Positions 51,580 through 60,594 of a DNA stretch of 64,000 nt are shown here, piece by piece. Each line of letters opens with the position of its first letter. Within the stretch, counting starts at the first letter, position 1. The stretch lies in contig NZ_BOMB01000031.1 in NCBI RefSeq assembly GCF_016861975.1, forward strand, positions 1 to 64,000. Reading direction: 5' to 3'. This stretch comes from Actinocatenispora rupis. Its GTDB lineage: Bacteria; Actinomycetota; Actinomycetes; Mycobacteriales; Micromonosporaceae. The translations under genes and the position numbers were made by a program. Below the pieces are notes generated by a model that saw only the letters and a list, made by a program, of their open reading frames with translations, was not told the origin of the DNA and did no database searches.

Positions 51580-52974
51580 TCACAGATCGGCCGGAGCGGC
51601 CAGGTGACCGGCGACCGCGGTGGCCGCGGCCACCTGCGGCGACACCAGATGCGTACGCCCGCCGCGGCCCTGCCGTCCCTCGAAGTTGCGGTTCGAGGTG
51701 GACGCGGAACGCTGGCCGGGCGTCAGCACGTCCGGGTTCATGCCCAGGCACATCGAGCAGCCGGCGAACCGCCACTCGGCGCCCGCGGCGGTGAACACCT
51801 CGTGCAGGCCCTCCGCCTCCGCCGCCTCGCGTACCTTGGCGGAGCCCGGAACCACGAGCATCCGTACGCCGTCGGCGACCTTCCGGCCGTTCAGCACCGA
51901 CGCCGCCGCACGCAGGTCCTCCAGCCGCCCGTTCGTGCAGGAGCCGAGGAAGACGACGTCCACCGCGATGTCGCGCAGCGGCGTGCCGGCCGTCAGATCC
52001 ATGTACGCCAGCGCCCGCTCGGCCGCCGACCGCTCCGAGGCGTCCTCGAACGACGCCGGGTCCGGCACGCTCGCCGACAGCGGCGCGCCCTGCCCCGGGT
52101 TCGTCCCCCAGGTCACGAACGGCTCGATCGTGCCCGCGTCGATCGTCACCTCGGTGTCGAAGGTGGCGTCGTCGTCGGTCACCAGCCCCCGCCAGTACTC
52201 CAGCGCCGCGTCCCAGTCGGCGCCGGCCGGCGCGTACTCCCGACCCTTCAGGTACGCGAAGGTGGTCTCGTCGGGTGCGACGAGTCCGGCCTTGGCGCCC
52301 CATTCGATCGACATGTTGCAGATCGTCATCCGGGCCTCCATCGAGAGGTTCCGGATCGCCTCCCCGCGGTACTCGACGATGTGGCCCTGGCCGCCGCCGG
52401 TGCCGACCTGCGCGATGAGCGCCAGGATCAGGTCCTTGGCGGTCACGCCGGGCCGCAGCTCGCCGGTGACGTTCACGGCCATGGTCTTCGGGGTGGCCTG
52501 CGGCAGTGTCTGGGTGGCCAGCACGTGCTCGACCTCGCTGGTACCGATGCCGAAGGCGATCGAGCCGAAGGCACCGTGGGTGGAGGTGTGCGAGTCGCCG
52601 CAGACGATGGTCATGCCCGGCTGGGTGGCGCCGAGCTGCGGTCCGATCACGTGCACGATGCCCTGCTGCGCGTCGCCGAGCGAGTGCAGCCGGACGCCGA
52701 ACTCCTCGGCGTTCCGCCGCAGCGTCTCGACCTGCGTGCGCGACACCGGGTCGGCGATCGTGATCAGGTTGTCGGTCGGTGTGTTGTGGTCCTCGGTGGC
52801 CAGTGTCAGGTCCGGCCGTCGGACGCCACGACCCGCCATCCGCAGGCCGTCGAAGGCCTGCGGGCTGGTCACCTCGTGGACGAGGTGCAGGTCGATGTAG
52901 AGCAGGTCGGGTTCGCCCTCGGCGGACCGTACGACGTGCGCGTCCCAGATCTTCTCGGCGAGTGTGCGCCCCAT
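51580..52974 (-). CDS. leuC: 3-isopropylmalate dehydratase large subunit
   Basis: The 464-residue aconitase-family protein converts 2-isopropylmalate to 3-isopropylmalate. The 4Fe-4S cysteines are in FLGSCTNGR and [29 protein letters not shown] and ATEDHNTPT are the family signatures. The ATG at 52974 has GAGAAG four bases upstream. Divergent from an IclR regulator, with only 42 bases between. Confidence 0.97.
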   Translation of the reverse strand: MGRTLAEKIWDAHVVRSAEGEPDLLYIDLHLVHEVTSPQAFDGLRMAGRGVRRPDLTLATEDHNTPTDNLITIADPVSRTQVETLRRNAEEFGVRLHSLGDAQQGIVHVIGPQLGATQPGMTIVCGDSHTSTHGAFGSIAFGIGTSEVEHVLATQTLPQATPKTMAVNVTGELRPGVTAKDLILALIAQVGTGGGQGHIVEYRGEAIRNLSMEARMTICNMSIEWGAKAGLVAPDETTFAYLKGREYAPAGADWDAALEYWRGLVTDDDATFDTEVTIDAGTIEPFVTWGTNPGQGAPLSASVPDPASFEDASERSAAERALAYMDLTAGTPLRDIAVDVVFLGSCTNGRLEDLRAAASVLNGRKVADGVRMLVVPGSAKVREAAEAEGLHEVFTAAGAEWRFAGCSMCLGMNPDVLTPGQRSASTSNRNFEGRQGRGGRTHLVSPQVAAATAVAGHLAAPADL

Positions 52975-53016
52975 CTCACTTCTCCCACGATATGGACTTC
53001 CCGAATGATGGGAGGT

Positions 53017-53727
53017 ATGTTTCGGCTCGTGGGACAGAGTATCAGTGGTGTCGGGGTTCTCGACAAGGCCATCGTGATCCTTGAGGCATGTGTGGACGGG
53101 GCGAGCCTCGCCGAGCTCGTCGACCGCACGAAACTGCCGCGGGCCACCGCGCACCGCCTCGCGCAGGCGCTGGAGACGCACCGCATGCTGGTACGCGACC
53201 AGCAGGGCCGCTGGCGTCCCGGCCCACGCCTCGGCGAGCTTGCCAACTCCGCGCCCGACGTGCTGCTCACCGCCGCCGACCCGGTCCTCACCGCGCTCCG
53301 CGACCAGACCGGCGAGTCCGCCCAGATGTACCTGCGGCGCGCCGACGAGCGGCTGTGCGTCGCCGCCGCCGAACGGGCCAGCGGGCTCCGTGACACCGTG
53401 CCGGTCGGTTCGGTGCTGCCGATGACGGCCGGTTCCGCCGCACAGATCCTGCTCGCCTGGGAGCCGCCGGAGGCCGTGCTGCCGCTGCTGCCCCGGTGCA
53501 AGTTCACCGCCCGTACCCTCGCCGAGGTGCGTCGGCGCGGCTGGGCGCAGAGCGTCGCCGAACGCGAGGCGGGCGTGGCGTCGGTGTCCGCACCGGTGCG
53601 CGACCGTACGGGGCGGGTCATCGCCGCGGTCAGCGTGTCCGGACCGATCGAGCGGCTGGGCCGGCGACCCGGCGACCGGCACGCGATGGCCGTCGTCCGC
53701 GGCGGCCAGCGCCTCTCCGGCCTGTAG
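53017..53727 (+). CDS. ndgR: IclR-family regulator (NdgR-type)
   Basis: The 236-residue regulator has a winged HTH at about residues 12-70 ([20 protein letters not shown], then [19 protein letters not shown]). The effector domain includes [20 protein letters not shown] and [15 protein letters not shown]. Actinobacterial NdgR/LtbR sits opposite leuCD and controls leucine and amino-acid genes. The start is uncertain: ATGs at 53005, 53008 and 53017 and a GTG at 53029 are in frame, and GGAGG at 53011-53015 best serves the GTG, though it is rather far from it. Confidence 0.93.
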   Translation: MFRLVGQSISGVGVLDKAIVILEACVDGASLAELVDRTKLPRATAHRLAQALETHRMLVRDQQGRWRPGPRLGELANSAPDVLLTAADPVLTALRDQTGESAQMYLRRADERLCVAAAERASGLRDTVPVGSVLPMTAGSAAQILLAWEPPEAVLPLLPRCKFTARTLAEVRRRGWAQSVAEREAGVASVSAPVRDRTGRVIAAVSVSGPIERLGRRPGDRHAMAVVRGGQRLSGL

Positions 53728-53995
53728 CAGGCAGCCCGGCCGGTAGCGGGAAATCCGGCCGGCAGCAGGCGATCCGGCCGGCGACCTCGGTCCGGCCCTC
53801 GTACACCGACCGGCCGTCGCGCGGCACGCGCGGCGGCCGGTTCCCGTGTGCCGGCGGGAAACCGCCACCACCACGGTTGTCCGGCATCCGATCCGCCACC
53901 TAACATAACGACCCACATCTATTCGCCGATAGCCGGCGAATACGGACCGGGTCGGCAGACGGGTCGAGCCGGTGATCCCCTGGGGAGGCCACGAC

Positions 53996-54850
53996 ATGAG
54001 ACGACGACTGGCCCGGCTGCTCGCGGCCGGCACGCTGGCCGGCGCCGCGACGCTGGCCGGCGCCCTGCCGGCACACGCGGGTACGGTCGCGCCGGCGCGG
54101 CACCGGCCCACCACCACGGCGGTGTCCTTCGCGGGCACCGTGGCGCTGTCCAACTGTTCCGGCTCGGTGGTGCGGGTCGCGGACGCCGCGGACACCGACA
54201 AGGCGCTGGTGCTCACCAACGGCCACTGCCTGGAGTCGGGGATGCCGGACCCCGGCCAGGTGATCGTCGACCAGCCGTCCAGCCGTACCTTCTCGCTGCT
54301 CACCGCGGACGGCCAGGGCACCCTCGGCACCCTGCACGCCACCTCCGTCGAGTACTCGACGATGACGGACACGGACGTGACGCTGTACCAGCTCAGCGAC
54401 ACGTACGCGCAGATCAAGCAGGAGTACGGGATCGACGCGCTGGCGCTGTCCGCCGACCACCCCACGGCCGGGACGGACATCGCCGTGGTCAGCGGGTACT
54501 GGAAGCAGCAGTACACCTGCGCCGTCGACGGCTTCGCGTACGAGCTGCACGAGTCGGACTGGGTGTGGAAGGACTCGGTGCGCTACACCGAGCCGTGCCA
54601 CGTGATCGGCGGTACGTCGGGCTCGCCGGTGGTCGACACCGCGACCGGCACCGTCGTCGCGATCAACAACACCACCAACGAGAACGGCGAACAGTGCACC
54701 CTCAACAACCCGTGTGAGGTCGACGAGAACGGCACCGTCACCGTGCACGAGGGCACCGGGTACGCCGAGGAGACCTACCTGCTGGCCCGCTGCATCACCG
54801 GCAGTACGGTAAACCTGGACGACCCGAACTGCGCGCTGCCCAAGCCGTGA
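53996..54850 (+). CDS. Secreted trypsin-like serine protease
   Basis: The 284-residue chymotrypsin-fold protein has a signal peptide ([20 protein letters not shown], cleavage after PAHA). The catalytic His is in [12 protein letters not shown] (His77), the Asp in [12 protein letters not shown] and the Ser in [14 protein letters not shown]. Cysteine pairs are CSG/GHC and YTC/EPCHV. The S1 region has no Asp, so trypsin specificity is unlikely. The ATG at 53996 has GGGGAGG eight bases upstream. The 268 bases upstream contain AT-richer sequence near 53900-53935, a likely promoter. Confidence 0.9.
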   Translation: MRRRLARLLAAGTLAGAATLAGALPAHAGTVAPARHRPTTTAVSFAGTVALSNCSGSVVRVADAADTDKALVLTNGHCLESGMPDPGQVIVDQPSSRTFSLLTADGQGTLGTLHATSVEYSTMTDTDVTLYQLSDTYAQIKQEYGIDALALSADHPTAGTDIAVVSGYWKQQYTCAVDGFAYELHESDWVWKDSVRYTEPCHVIGGTSGSPVVDTATGTVVAINNTTNENGEQCTLNNPCEVDENGTVTVHEGTGYAEETYLLARCITGSTVNLDDPNCALPKP

Positions 54851-54855
54851 CCGCC

Positions 54856-54894
54856 ACGGATCCGCGGGTACGCCCGGCGTACCCGCGGATCCGT
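54856..54894 (+). terminator. Terminator after the protease gene
   Basis: A perfect 18-bp stem with a 3-base loop begins 6 bases past the protease stop (arms start ACGGATCCGCGGGTACGC). It is the longest perfect hairpin I saw in the window. Confidence 0.88.
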
Positions 54895-55479
54895 CGTCAC
54901 GCCGGACCATTGCGCCGGACCGGGTGGTGTGCCGTCAACCCCGCGCGGACATCAGGACCGCACCGCCACCACGACGGGCACCAGCGGGCACAGGCTCGCA
55001 CCGACCACCCACCACCAGAAACCGCGCAACACCGTACCGATCAGCAGCCCGGACCGAGCGCAGCGAAGGCAACCACGGCAAGGCACCGAGCAAAGCGAAG
55101 GCAAGCGCAGAAAGATTCGCCGAGCGCCGCGAAGGCCTTGTCAGCAAAGCGAAACACAACGAAGCCGAGCACAGCGAGGGCCTGCCGCCAAGCCCAGCAA
55201 TGCGAAGCACAGCGGGCCGGGCCGAGCGCAGCGAAGGCGCGCACGACAAGGTTCGCCGAGCGCAGCGAAGGCCGTGCCAGCACAGCGAAGCACAGCAAGG
55301 CCAGCGCAGCGACAGCCGAAGCGACGGTGCCGCCAAGCCCAGCAAGGCGAAGCACAGAAGAGTGGGCCGAGCGCAGCGAAGCCGAGCCCAGCGAAGCCGA
55401 GCGCAGCGAAGGCAAGCACAACAAGGGGCCGAGCGCAGCGAAGGCAGCACACCGCTGGGGAGCAAGGCGACGTGGGGGT

Positions 55480-55527
55480 GCCGGGGGCTACGCCCCCGGC
55501 GCGGGGTCTGGGGGCCGCGCCCCCAGA
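55480..55527. terminator. Twin GC-rich hairpins
   Basis: Hairpin 1 is GCCGGGGGC-TAC-GCCCCCGGC (55480-55500). Hairpin 2 is TCTGGGGGC-CGC-GCCCCCAGA (55507-55527). Both have perfect 9-bp stems and 3-base loops. They lie downstream of tRNA-Glu on its strand and downstream of the repeats on the other. They may be backup terminators or part of a repeat element. Confidence 0.7.
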
Positions 55528-55546
55528 GCAATGCGAAACGGCCCCC

Positions 55547-55565
55547 ACTCGCGCTCTCCGCGAGT
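55547..55565 (-). terminator. tRNA-Glu terminator
   Basis: ACTCGCG-CTCTC-CGCGAGT is a perfect 7-bp stem 19 bases past the tRNA 3' end. On the minus strand it is followed by GGGGGCCGTTT. Confidence 0.7.
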
Positions 55566-55584
55566 AGAGGCCGACCAGACCGTG

Positions 55585-55657
55585 TAGCCCCGACCGGATT
55601 CGAACCGGCGCCGCCGCCTTGAGAGGGCGGTGTCCTAGGCCGCTAGACGACGGGGCC
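55585..55657 (-). tRNA. tRNA-Glu (anticodon CTC)
   Basis: The cloverleaf folds by eye: acceptor GGCCCCG/CGGGGCT with a G-U end pair, D-arm with TCTAGCGGCCTAGGA, anticodon stem CCGCC/GGCGG around CTCTCAA (anticodon CTC), T-arm CCGG-TTCGAAT-CCGG, and discriminator A at 55585. CCA is not encoded. A tRNA-Glu near the leuCD/regulator genes is usual in actinobacteria. No integrase or duplicated 3' end was seen nearby. Confidence 0.95.
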
Positions 55658-55778
55658 CCAGGTACTGCGTGGACCACTCTAGCGGGCGGCGTGGGCGGGC
55701 CGTACGGGTGGGGTCGGGGTCCGGTTTGTCCGGGTCGGCCGGCGCGTACGGGATGCCTGGCGGCGGTACCCGGGGCGG

Positions 55779-56108
55779 TCAGAGTTCCGTGTGGACGGGG
55801 TGTTCGGATGGTGGGCCGTCGTCGGGCAGCTCGTAGGCGACGTCTTCGGGGGGCAGGGGCAGGGTGACGGCGCCGAACGGGGAGGAGGGGCCGGCGTCGT
55901 CGGAGAGCGCCTCCTGTACGGGTCGACCGACGCGCATGCTGCCGCCGCGGCGGGATTCGCCGCCCTCGTAGAACCGTTCGTCGACGCCGAGCGGCTCGCG
56001 TTCGCCGCGCGCCGGACGGTCGCCGCGATCGGTACGCCCGCCGCGGACCTCGGGTTCGCCGTGGCCCTCGCGATCATTGCGGTCCTCGCGCTTCCAGGGC
56101 ATGCGCAT
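55779..56108 (-). CDS. Hypothetical hydrophilic protein
   Basis: The 109-residue protein starts MRMPWKREDRNDREG. Residues 1-55 are strongly charged (Arg, Asp, Glu, Gly) and probably disordered. The second half is acidic and Pro-rich (LPLPPEDVAYELPDDGPPSE). The ATG at 56108 follows GGAGG by eight bases, which supports translation. I do not recognise a family. An open frame with coding-like bias continues upstream on the same strand (about 56310 to 56074) and overlaps its start. Confidence 0.6.
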   Translation of the reverse strand: MRMPWKREDRNDREGHGEPEVRGGRTDRGDRPARGEREPLGVDERFYEGGESRRGGSMRVGRPVQEALSDDAGPSSPFGAVTLPLPPEDVAYELPDDGPPSEHPVHTEL

Positions 56109-56445
56109 GCTGCTCACCTCCGCCGTCGGTGACGACGTCTCCAGTGTGCCGCTTCCGGCCGGGTCGGGGCACCGCTCGCGGCGCGTCGGCCCCGATCGGG
56201 CGAGTCGTCGACGCCCACCGCAGGCACCGTCCACCCGACCGCTTCACGACCTCCTCGGCCATCTTCCGTACCACCTGCTCGGGGGAGAGCCCCGCCGCAT
56301 CGTGCTCGGGGCGGCCGTGGTGCCAGCGGTCGCCATGAGACGCCGGGTGGCGAAGTCGTACGGCGGTGGTTCGTGTCGACGGGACCGTTTCCAACGTTGT
56401 AGATTCCGGACGTTCCGCACCATCCACCTCGTAACGGAGGAGAGC
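56109..56445. other. Intergenic region upstream of GH43
   Basis: The region holds the GH43 promoter and operator on its right side. On the minus strand, 56310-56074 reads AGLSPEQVVRKMAEEVVKRS and on, with high G/C at third positions but no convincing start. It may be the remains of a gene or a short peptide frame. Confidence 0.4.
56389..56402. promoter_or_regulatory. LacI operator, site A (GH43)
   Basis: TTCCAACGTTGTAG matches the TTACAACGTTGTAA consensus of this locus at 12 of 14 positions, centred on AACGTT. It lies 44-57 bases upstream of the GH43 ATG. Confidence 0.75.
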
Positions 56446-58137
56446 ATGGTCAGAATCCCCGGACGGCGCCGATCCTGGGCGCGTACCGCACTGGTCGGTG
56501 TCGCGGTGCTGCTGACGGCGCTGCTGCCGGCCGGCGCCGCCGCGAAGCCGAAGCCGCACGCCGGCGCCACGTTCGCGAACCCGGTCCGGAACACCGTGAG
56601 CGATCCGTACGTGATCCGGGCCGGCGGTTACTACTACCTGACGAGTACGGACGGCTGTGACGGCGGCTGGCTGTGCGTGTGGAAGTCGGCGACGCTGAGC
56701 GGGTTCGGTTCGGCGGAGAAGCACGCGGTGTGGCAGATCCCGTCCGGCGCGCCGAACTCGACGGAGGTGTGGGCGCCGGAGATCCACCAGATCGGCGGCA
56801 CGTTCTACATCTACTACACGGCGGGAACCGGTGCGGCACACCGGATGTACGTGTTGCAGGCGACGACGTCGGACCCGACCGGCGCGTACGCGGAGGCGGA
56901 CACCGGGTACCCGCACGGGCAGTTGCACGAGTCGAGCGACCAGTGGGCGATCGACCCGAGCGTGTTCCCGGCGGCGGACGGCACGCTGTACGCGGTGTGG
57001 TCGGGTTGGCGGAGCACCAGCGACACCGCGCAGCGCATCTACCTGGCGAGGATGAGCGACCCGCTGCACGTCTCGTCCGACCGGGTGGAGATCGCGGCGC
57101 CGACCCGCCCGTGGGAGACGGTCGGCAACCCGGACCAGCCGGACCAGGGCTCCGTCGGGTACTTCCCGGTCAACGAGGGGCCGGTCGGTTTCCGGCACGG
57201 CGGGAAGACCTACATCACGTACTCGGCGAGTTTCTGCGGCACCCGCAGCTACGCGGTCGGCCTGCTGACCAACGGTTCCGGCGACCTGACCGACGCGGCG
57301 TCGTGGACGAAGACCGGGCCGATCCTGAAGTACCACGGGAAGGAGATCGGGACGGCGTCGTTCGCGCCGGTCACCTCGCCGGACGGGACGGCGGACTGGT
57401 TCGTCGTGCACGACAACACGACCGGCTGCGACCCGGGCCGCCGGCTGCGCCTCCAGCCCCTGTACTGGGACGCCCGGGACGGCTCGCCGCTGCTTGGGTA
57501 CCCGGTGGACGACGGGGTGCAGCTGCCGGTGCCGTCGGGGGAACCGGGTTCGGTGCCGAACACCGATCCGTACGCCTCGGGTTGGGGCGACGCGTTCGGT
57601 GACGCGGCGGAGGGCGACGCCACCGACGGCCGGCGTACCGGGGACTGGACGGTGACCGACACCCGGACGGCGAGCGTCACGACACCCGGCGGTACCGCGT
57701 GGTCCCAGCTGTTCTACGCGTCGAACCCGAACTACGAGGACTTCACGGTGTCGGCGGACGTGCGGTGGACGGCGACGGGCAGCACGTCGGCGTACCCGAA
57801 GTACGGGATCTACGCCTCGTACGCGGACCGGGCGAACCACGTGGAGGTGTTCGTGGACCGGCAGTACGGGGTGCTGGCGACGCACGCGGTGGTGCAGGGC
57901 GTCGAGCAGCCGTGGCAGAACTCGCCGCTGCCGGCGGGCTTCGATCCGGCTCAGTACCACACGATCCGGGTGGTGAAGGGCGGTCCGACGTACACGTTCC
58001 TGCTGGACGGGACGCAGGCGCAGCGGCGCACGTTCACCGGCTCGACGTTCCCGGTGCTGCTGAACGGGCAGCCGGGGCTGGTCACCGAGGACACCGCGGC
58101 GGACTACCGCAACGTCGCCGTGACCGACACGTACTGA
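56446..58137 (+). CDS. Secreted glycoside hydrolase family 43 protein
   Basis: The 563-residue protein has a signal peptide (RRRSWARTALVGVAVLLTAL, cleavage after GAAA). A five-blade propeller follows: catalytic base Asp53 (VSDPYVIRAG), pKa-tuning Asp170 (QWAIDPSVF) and acid Glu244 (PVNEGPVGF). Residues 390-563 form a C-terminal beta-sandwich (WTVTDTRTASV to RNVAVTDTY) typical of GH43 with a concanavalin-like module. Likely substrates are arabinan, arabinoxylan or arabinogalactan chains. The ATG at 56446 has ACGGAGGAG upstream. First gene of the sugar locus. Confidence 0.9.
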   Translation: MVRIPGRRRSWARTALVGVAVLLTALLPAGAAAKPKPHAGATFANPVRNTVSDPYVIRAGGYYYLTSTDGCDGGWLCVWKSATLSGFGSAEKHAVWQIPSGAPNSTEVWAPEIHQIGGTFYIYYTAGTGAAHRMYVLQATTSDPTGAYAEADTGYPHGQLHESSDQWAIDPSVFPAADGTLYAVWSGWRSTSDTAQRIYLARMSDPLHVSSDRVEIAAPTRPWETVGNPDQPDQGSVGYFPVNEGPVGFRHGGKTYITYSASFCGTRSYAVGLLTNGSGDLTDAASWTKTGPILKYHGKEIGTASFAPVTSPDGTADWFVVHDNTTGCDPGRRLRLQPLYWDARDGSPLLGYPVDDGVQLPVPSGEPGSVPNTDPYASGWGDAFGDAAEGDATDGRRTGDWTVTDTRTASVTTPGGTAWSQLFYASNPNYEDFTVSADVRWTATGSTSAYPKYGIYASYADRANHVEVFVDRQYGVLATHAVVQGVEQPWQNSPLPAGFDPAQYHTIRVVKGGPTYTFLLDGTQAQRRTFTGSTFPVLLNGQPGLVTEDTAADYRNVAVTDTY

Positions 58138-58150
58138 TCGGCGCTCGGTC

Positions 58151-58179
58151 TTTACAGGGGTTCTACAACGATGTAAAAA
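58151..58179 (+). promoter_or_regulatory. Promoter of the ABC transporter operon with LacI operator B
   Basis: TTTACA (58151-58156), a 17-base spacer and TAAAAA (58174-58179) form a good vegetative promoter. Operator B, CTACAACGATGTAA (58163-58176), covers the spacer and the start of the -10 element and matches the consensus at 12 of 14. A bound LacI would block RNA polymerase. The ATG is at 58208. Confidence 0.8.
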
Positions 58180-58207
58180 CTGGGGCACAGTCGAGCGGGA
58201 GGTGGCG

Positions 58208-59602
58208 ATGACCGTGCCCCGAACTTCGGACGCCGGTGGGGAACCGAGCCGTCGACGGTCCCCCACCGGTCCGTCGGGCATCAGCCGGCGCGCGGCACTC
58301 GCCGCGCTCGGCGTCGCAGGACTCGGCGCCAGTACCGGGTGCGGCTCGGTGCTCGCCGGTGTGGCCGGCACCGGACCGCCGGCCGACGCCCTCACGTACT
58401 GGAACCTCTTCACCGGTGGCGACGGCAGCCACATGGTCGAGATGGAGGACCGGTACCGCAAGCAGCACCCGGACGTCCACCTCAACGCGGTCACCCTGAG
58501 CTGGGGCACGCCGTACTACACGAAGCTGGCGCTCGCCATCCTCGGCAACCGGCCGCCGGACGTCGCCGTCACCCACCTCAGCCGGCTGCCCACCCTCGCC
58601 GCCGGCAACCTGCTCGAACCGCTGCGCGGCGACGACCTCGCCCGGCACGGCATGACCGCCGACCGCTTCACCCCGGCCGCGTGGCGGAAGGGCCAGGTCG
58701 ACGGCAAGCAGTACGCGGTGCCCCTCGACACCCACCCGTTCGTCATGTTCTACAACGTCGACATCTGCCGGAAGGCCGGGCTGCTCGACGCCGACGGCCG
58801 CATCGCCCCCATCACCGGTACCGACGGGCTCGTCGCCGCGCTCGCCGCCTGCCGCAAGGTGACCGGCGCGTACGGCGGGGTGGTCAACGTCAACGCCGAC
58901 CCGTCCACCTGCTGGCGCTGGTTCGACACCCTGTACGGCCAGCTCGGCGGCGAGGTGCTCGCCGACGACGGCACCCGCATCGTGCTCGACGACGCGAAGG
59001 CCGCCCAGGTACTCGCGTTCCAGCGGGAACTCACCGTCGGCCGCAAGCTCATGCCGTCCAACATCGACGGCAACGGCGTCAACCAGCTCTTCGCCAACGG
59101 CAAGGTCGGCCTGCTGTTCGACGGCGTCTGGCAGCTCCCCACGTACCAGGCGACGAAGCTGAAGTTCTCCATGGCGCCGGTGCCGAACGTCTTCGGCGGG
59201 GCGTACCACTGCTTCGCCGACTCGCACGCGCTGATCCTGCCGCGCAATGCCGGCCGCGACGCCCACCGCCGCGACACGTCGCTCGGACTCGTCCGCGGGC
59301 TGCTCGACGCGAGCATGGTGTGGGCCGAGGGCGGCCACGTGCCGGCCTGGAAGAACGTGCAGGACTCCGCCGCGTTCCGCAAACTCCGCCCGCAGTCCGA
59401 GTACGTGCCGGCCGCCGAGGCCGCCGTCTACGACCCCGCCGGCTGGTACTCGGGCGCCGGGTCCGACTTCGAGAACATCATGGGCTTCGCGGTCGCCGCC
59501 GCCGAGGCCGGCCAGATCTCGCCGGACGCCGCCGTCCGCCAGATCCGCACCAAGCTCAACGGGTACGCCAGCCGGCCCGCACCGGTGGGAGGCACCGCAT
59601 GA
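58208..59602 (+). CDS. Sugar ABC transporter substrate-binding lipoprotein
   Basis: The 464-residue family 1 extracellular solute-binding protein has a signal region with an Arg-Arg pair (SRRAALAALGVAGLGASTGC) ending in a lipobox Cys at about residue 45. The mature part opens ALTYWNLFTGGDGSHMVEME and has the usual VPLDTHPFVMFYN and GLLFDGVWQLPTY segments. It should bind an oligosaccharide. The ATG at 58208 has GGGAGG five bases upstream. The stop forms ATGA with a short downstream frame. Confidence 0.93.
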   Translation: MTVPRTSDAGGEPSRRRSPTGPSGISRRAALAALGVAGLGASTGCGSVLAGVAGTGPPADALTYWNLFTGGDGSHMVEMEDRYRKQHPDVHLNAVTLSWGTPYYTKLALAILGNRPPDVAVTHLSRLPTLAAGNLLEPLRGDDLARHGMTADRFTPAAWRKGQVDGKQYAVPLDTHPFVMFYNVDICRKAGLLDADGRIAPITGTDGLVAALAACRKVTGAYGGVVNVNADPSTCWRWFDTLYGQLGGEVLADDGTRIVLDDAKAAQVLAFQRELTVGRKLMPSNIDGNGVNQLFANGKVGLLFDGVWQLPTYQATKLKFSMAPVPNVFGGAYHCFADSHALILPRNAGRDAHRRDTSLGLVRGLLDASMVWAEGGHVPAWKNVQDSAAFRKLRPQSEYVPAAEAAVYDPAGWYSGAGSDFENIMGFAVAAAEAGQISPDAAVRQIRTKLNGYASRPAPVGGTA

Positions 59603-59676
59603 CAACGATCCCCGGCAGCTCCCCACCCAACTCGCTGCGCTCGCTGCGACGCTCCGCATCGGAGGCCGCCTCATGA
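59599..59676 (+). CDS. 25-codon coupled mini-ORF carrying the repeat core
   Basis: It starts as ATGA over the binding-protein stop and ends as ATGA over the permease start. It has its own GGGAGG six bases upstream. The predicted peptide is MTTIPGSSPPNSLRSLRRSA plus EAS-type residues. Its DNA contains CTCGCTGCGCTCGCTGCGACG (59631-59651), the reverse complement of the core found next to tRNA-Glu. Most likely a repeat element inserted at the permease start that kept coupling; the peptide itself may have no role. Confidence 0.5.
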   Translation: MTTIPGSSPPNSLRSLRRSASEAAS

Positions 59677-60593
59677 CGACGACCACGTTGGCGGCGCTGC
59701 CGCGTACCGAGGAGCAGACGGCGCGGGGTGACGAGGCACGGGCCGGGTGGGGGCTGCTCGCCCCGTTCGCCGTGCTGTACCTGCTGTTCCTGATCGGCCC
59801 GGCACTGTACGGGCTGGTGCTGAGCTTCTTCGACGCGAGTTCGGTCCGCACCGGGCTGGGGTCGTTCGCCGGGTTCGGCAACTACGCCGAGGCGCTCGGC
59901 AGCAGCGACTTCTGGTCGTCGATGTGGCACACCGTGCTGTTCACGCTGCTGACCACGCCACCGCTGGTGATCGTGGCGATGGGGCTGGCGATGCTGGCGG
60001 ACCGGCTCAAGCACGGCCGCTGGTTCTTCCGCCTCGCCTTCTTCGCCCCGTACGTGGTGCCCGCGACGTGCGTGGCGCTCGTCTTCACCTGGATGTACAC
60101 CCCGACCGGCCTGTACTCGTCGTGGCTGACGTCGGTCGGGCTGACCGCGCCGGCCTGGCTCGCCGACCCGAACTGGGCGATGATCTCCGTCGCGCTGATG
60201 ACGGTGTGGTGGACGATCGGCTTCAACTTCGTGCTCTACCTCGCCGGCCTCCAGGAGATCCCGCAGGAGCTGTACGAGGCGTCCGCGGTGGACGGGGCCA
60301 GTCCCCTGGCGCAGCTGCGCCGGATCACCGTGCCGCTGCTCGGGCGTACCACGCTGCTGGTGACGATGCTGCAGATCCTCGCCTCGCTGAAGGTGTTCGA
60401 CCAGATCTACCTGCTCACCTCGGGTGGCCCGAACTACGCCACCCGGCCGGTCATCGAATACATCTACGACGTCGGCTTCACCGACTTCCGCACCGGCTAC
60501 GGCGCCGCCGCCTCGATGCTGTACTTCGTGGTCATCCTGGCCGTCTCCGTGGTCTGGTTCGTGGCGAACCGCCGGCTCGGCAGGAGGTCCTGA
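59673..60593 (+). CDS. Sugar ABC transporter permease, MalF type
   Basis: The 306-residue permease has six membrane helices (LLAPFAVLYLLFLIGPALYG first). The ATPase-contact EAA loop reads EIPQELYEASAVDGASPLAQ. The ATG at 59673 has GGAGG seven bases upstream. It ends one base before the second permease start. Confidence 0.95.
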   Translation: MTTTTLAALPRTEEQTARGDEARAGWGLLAPFAVLYLLFLIGPALYGLVLSFFDASSVRTGLGSFAGFGNYAEALGSSDFWSSMWHTVLFTLLTTPPLVIVAMGLAMLADRLKHGRWFFRLAFFAPYVVPATCVALVFTWMYTPTGLYSSWLTSVGLTAPAWLADPNWAMISVALMTVWWTIGFNFVLYLAGLQEIPQELYEASAVDGASPLAQLRRITVPLLGRTTLLVTMLQILASLKVFDQIYLLTSGGPNYATRPVIEYIYDVGFTDFRTGYGAAASMLYFVVILAVSVVWFVANRRLGRRS

Positions 60594-60594
60594 C

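Larger units (their letters stand above)
54895..55584. repeat. Gene-free block with GAGCGCAGCGAAGGC repeats
   Basis: These 690 bases encode no plausible protein; all frames give Ala/Lys/Arg/Ser low-complexity sequence. Exact copies of CCGAGCGCAGCGAAGGC start at 55054, 55222, 55256, 55397 and 55439. One-mismatch copies start at 55367 and 55382 (the latter with two). Many shorter relatives (AGCACAGCGAAG, AGCAAGGCGAAG) fill the gaps. Spacing is irregular (34 to 168 bases, partly tandem), which rules out CRISPR. The first 150 bases hold no visible structure. The block ends at two strong hairpins and tRNA-Glu. Confidence 0.85.

Noticed and set aside
55054-55455. CRISPR array
   Set aside because: Repeat spacing is irregular, units partly abut, many copies are degenerate, and no cas gene is present.
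54847-55587. Plus-strand frame running through the repeat block
   Set aside because: Translation is low-complexity repeat in all frames, with no ribosome site, and it crosses a perfect terminator.
55585-55657. tRNA-Glu as an integration site for an element
   Set aside because: No integrase, excisionase or second copy of the tRNA 3' end was seen within the window.
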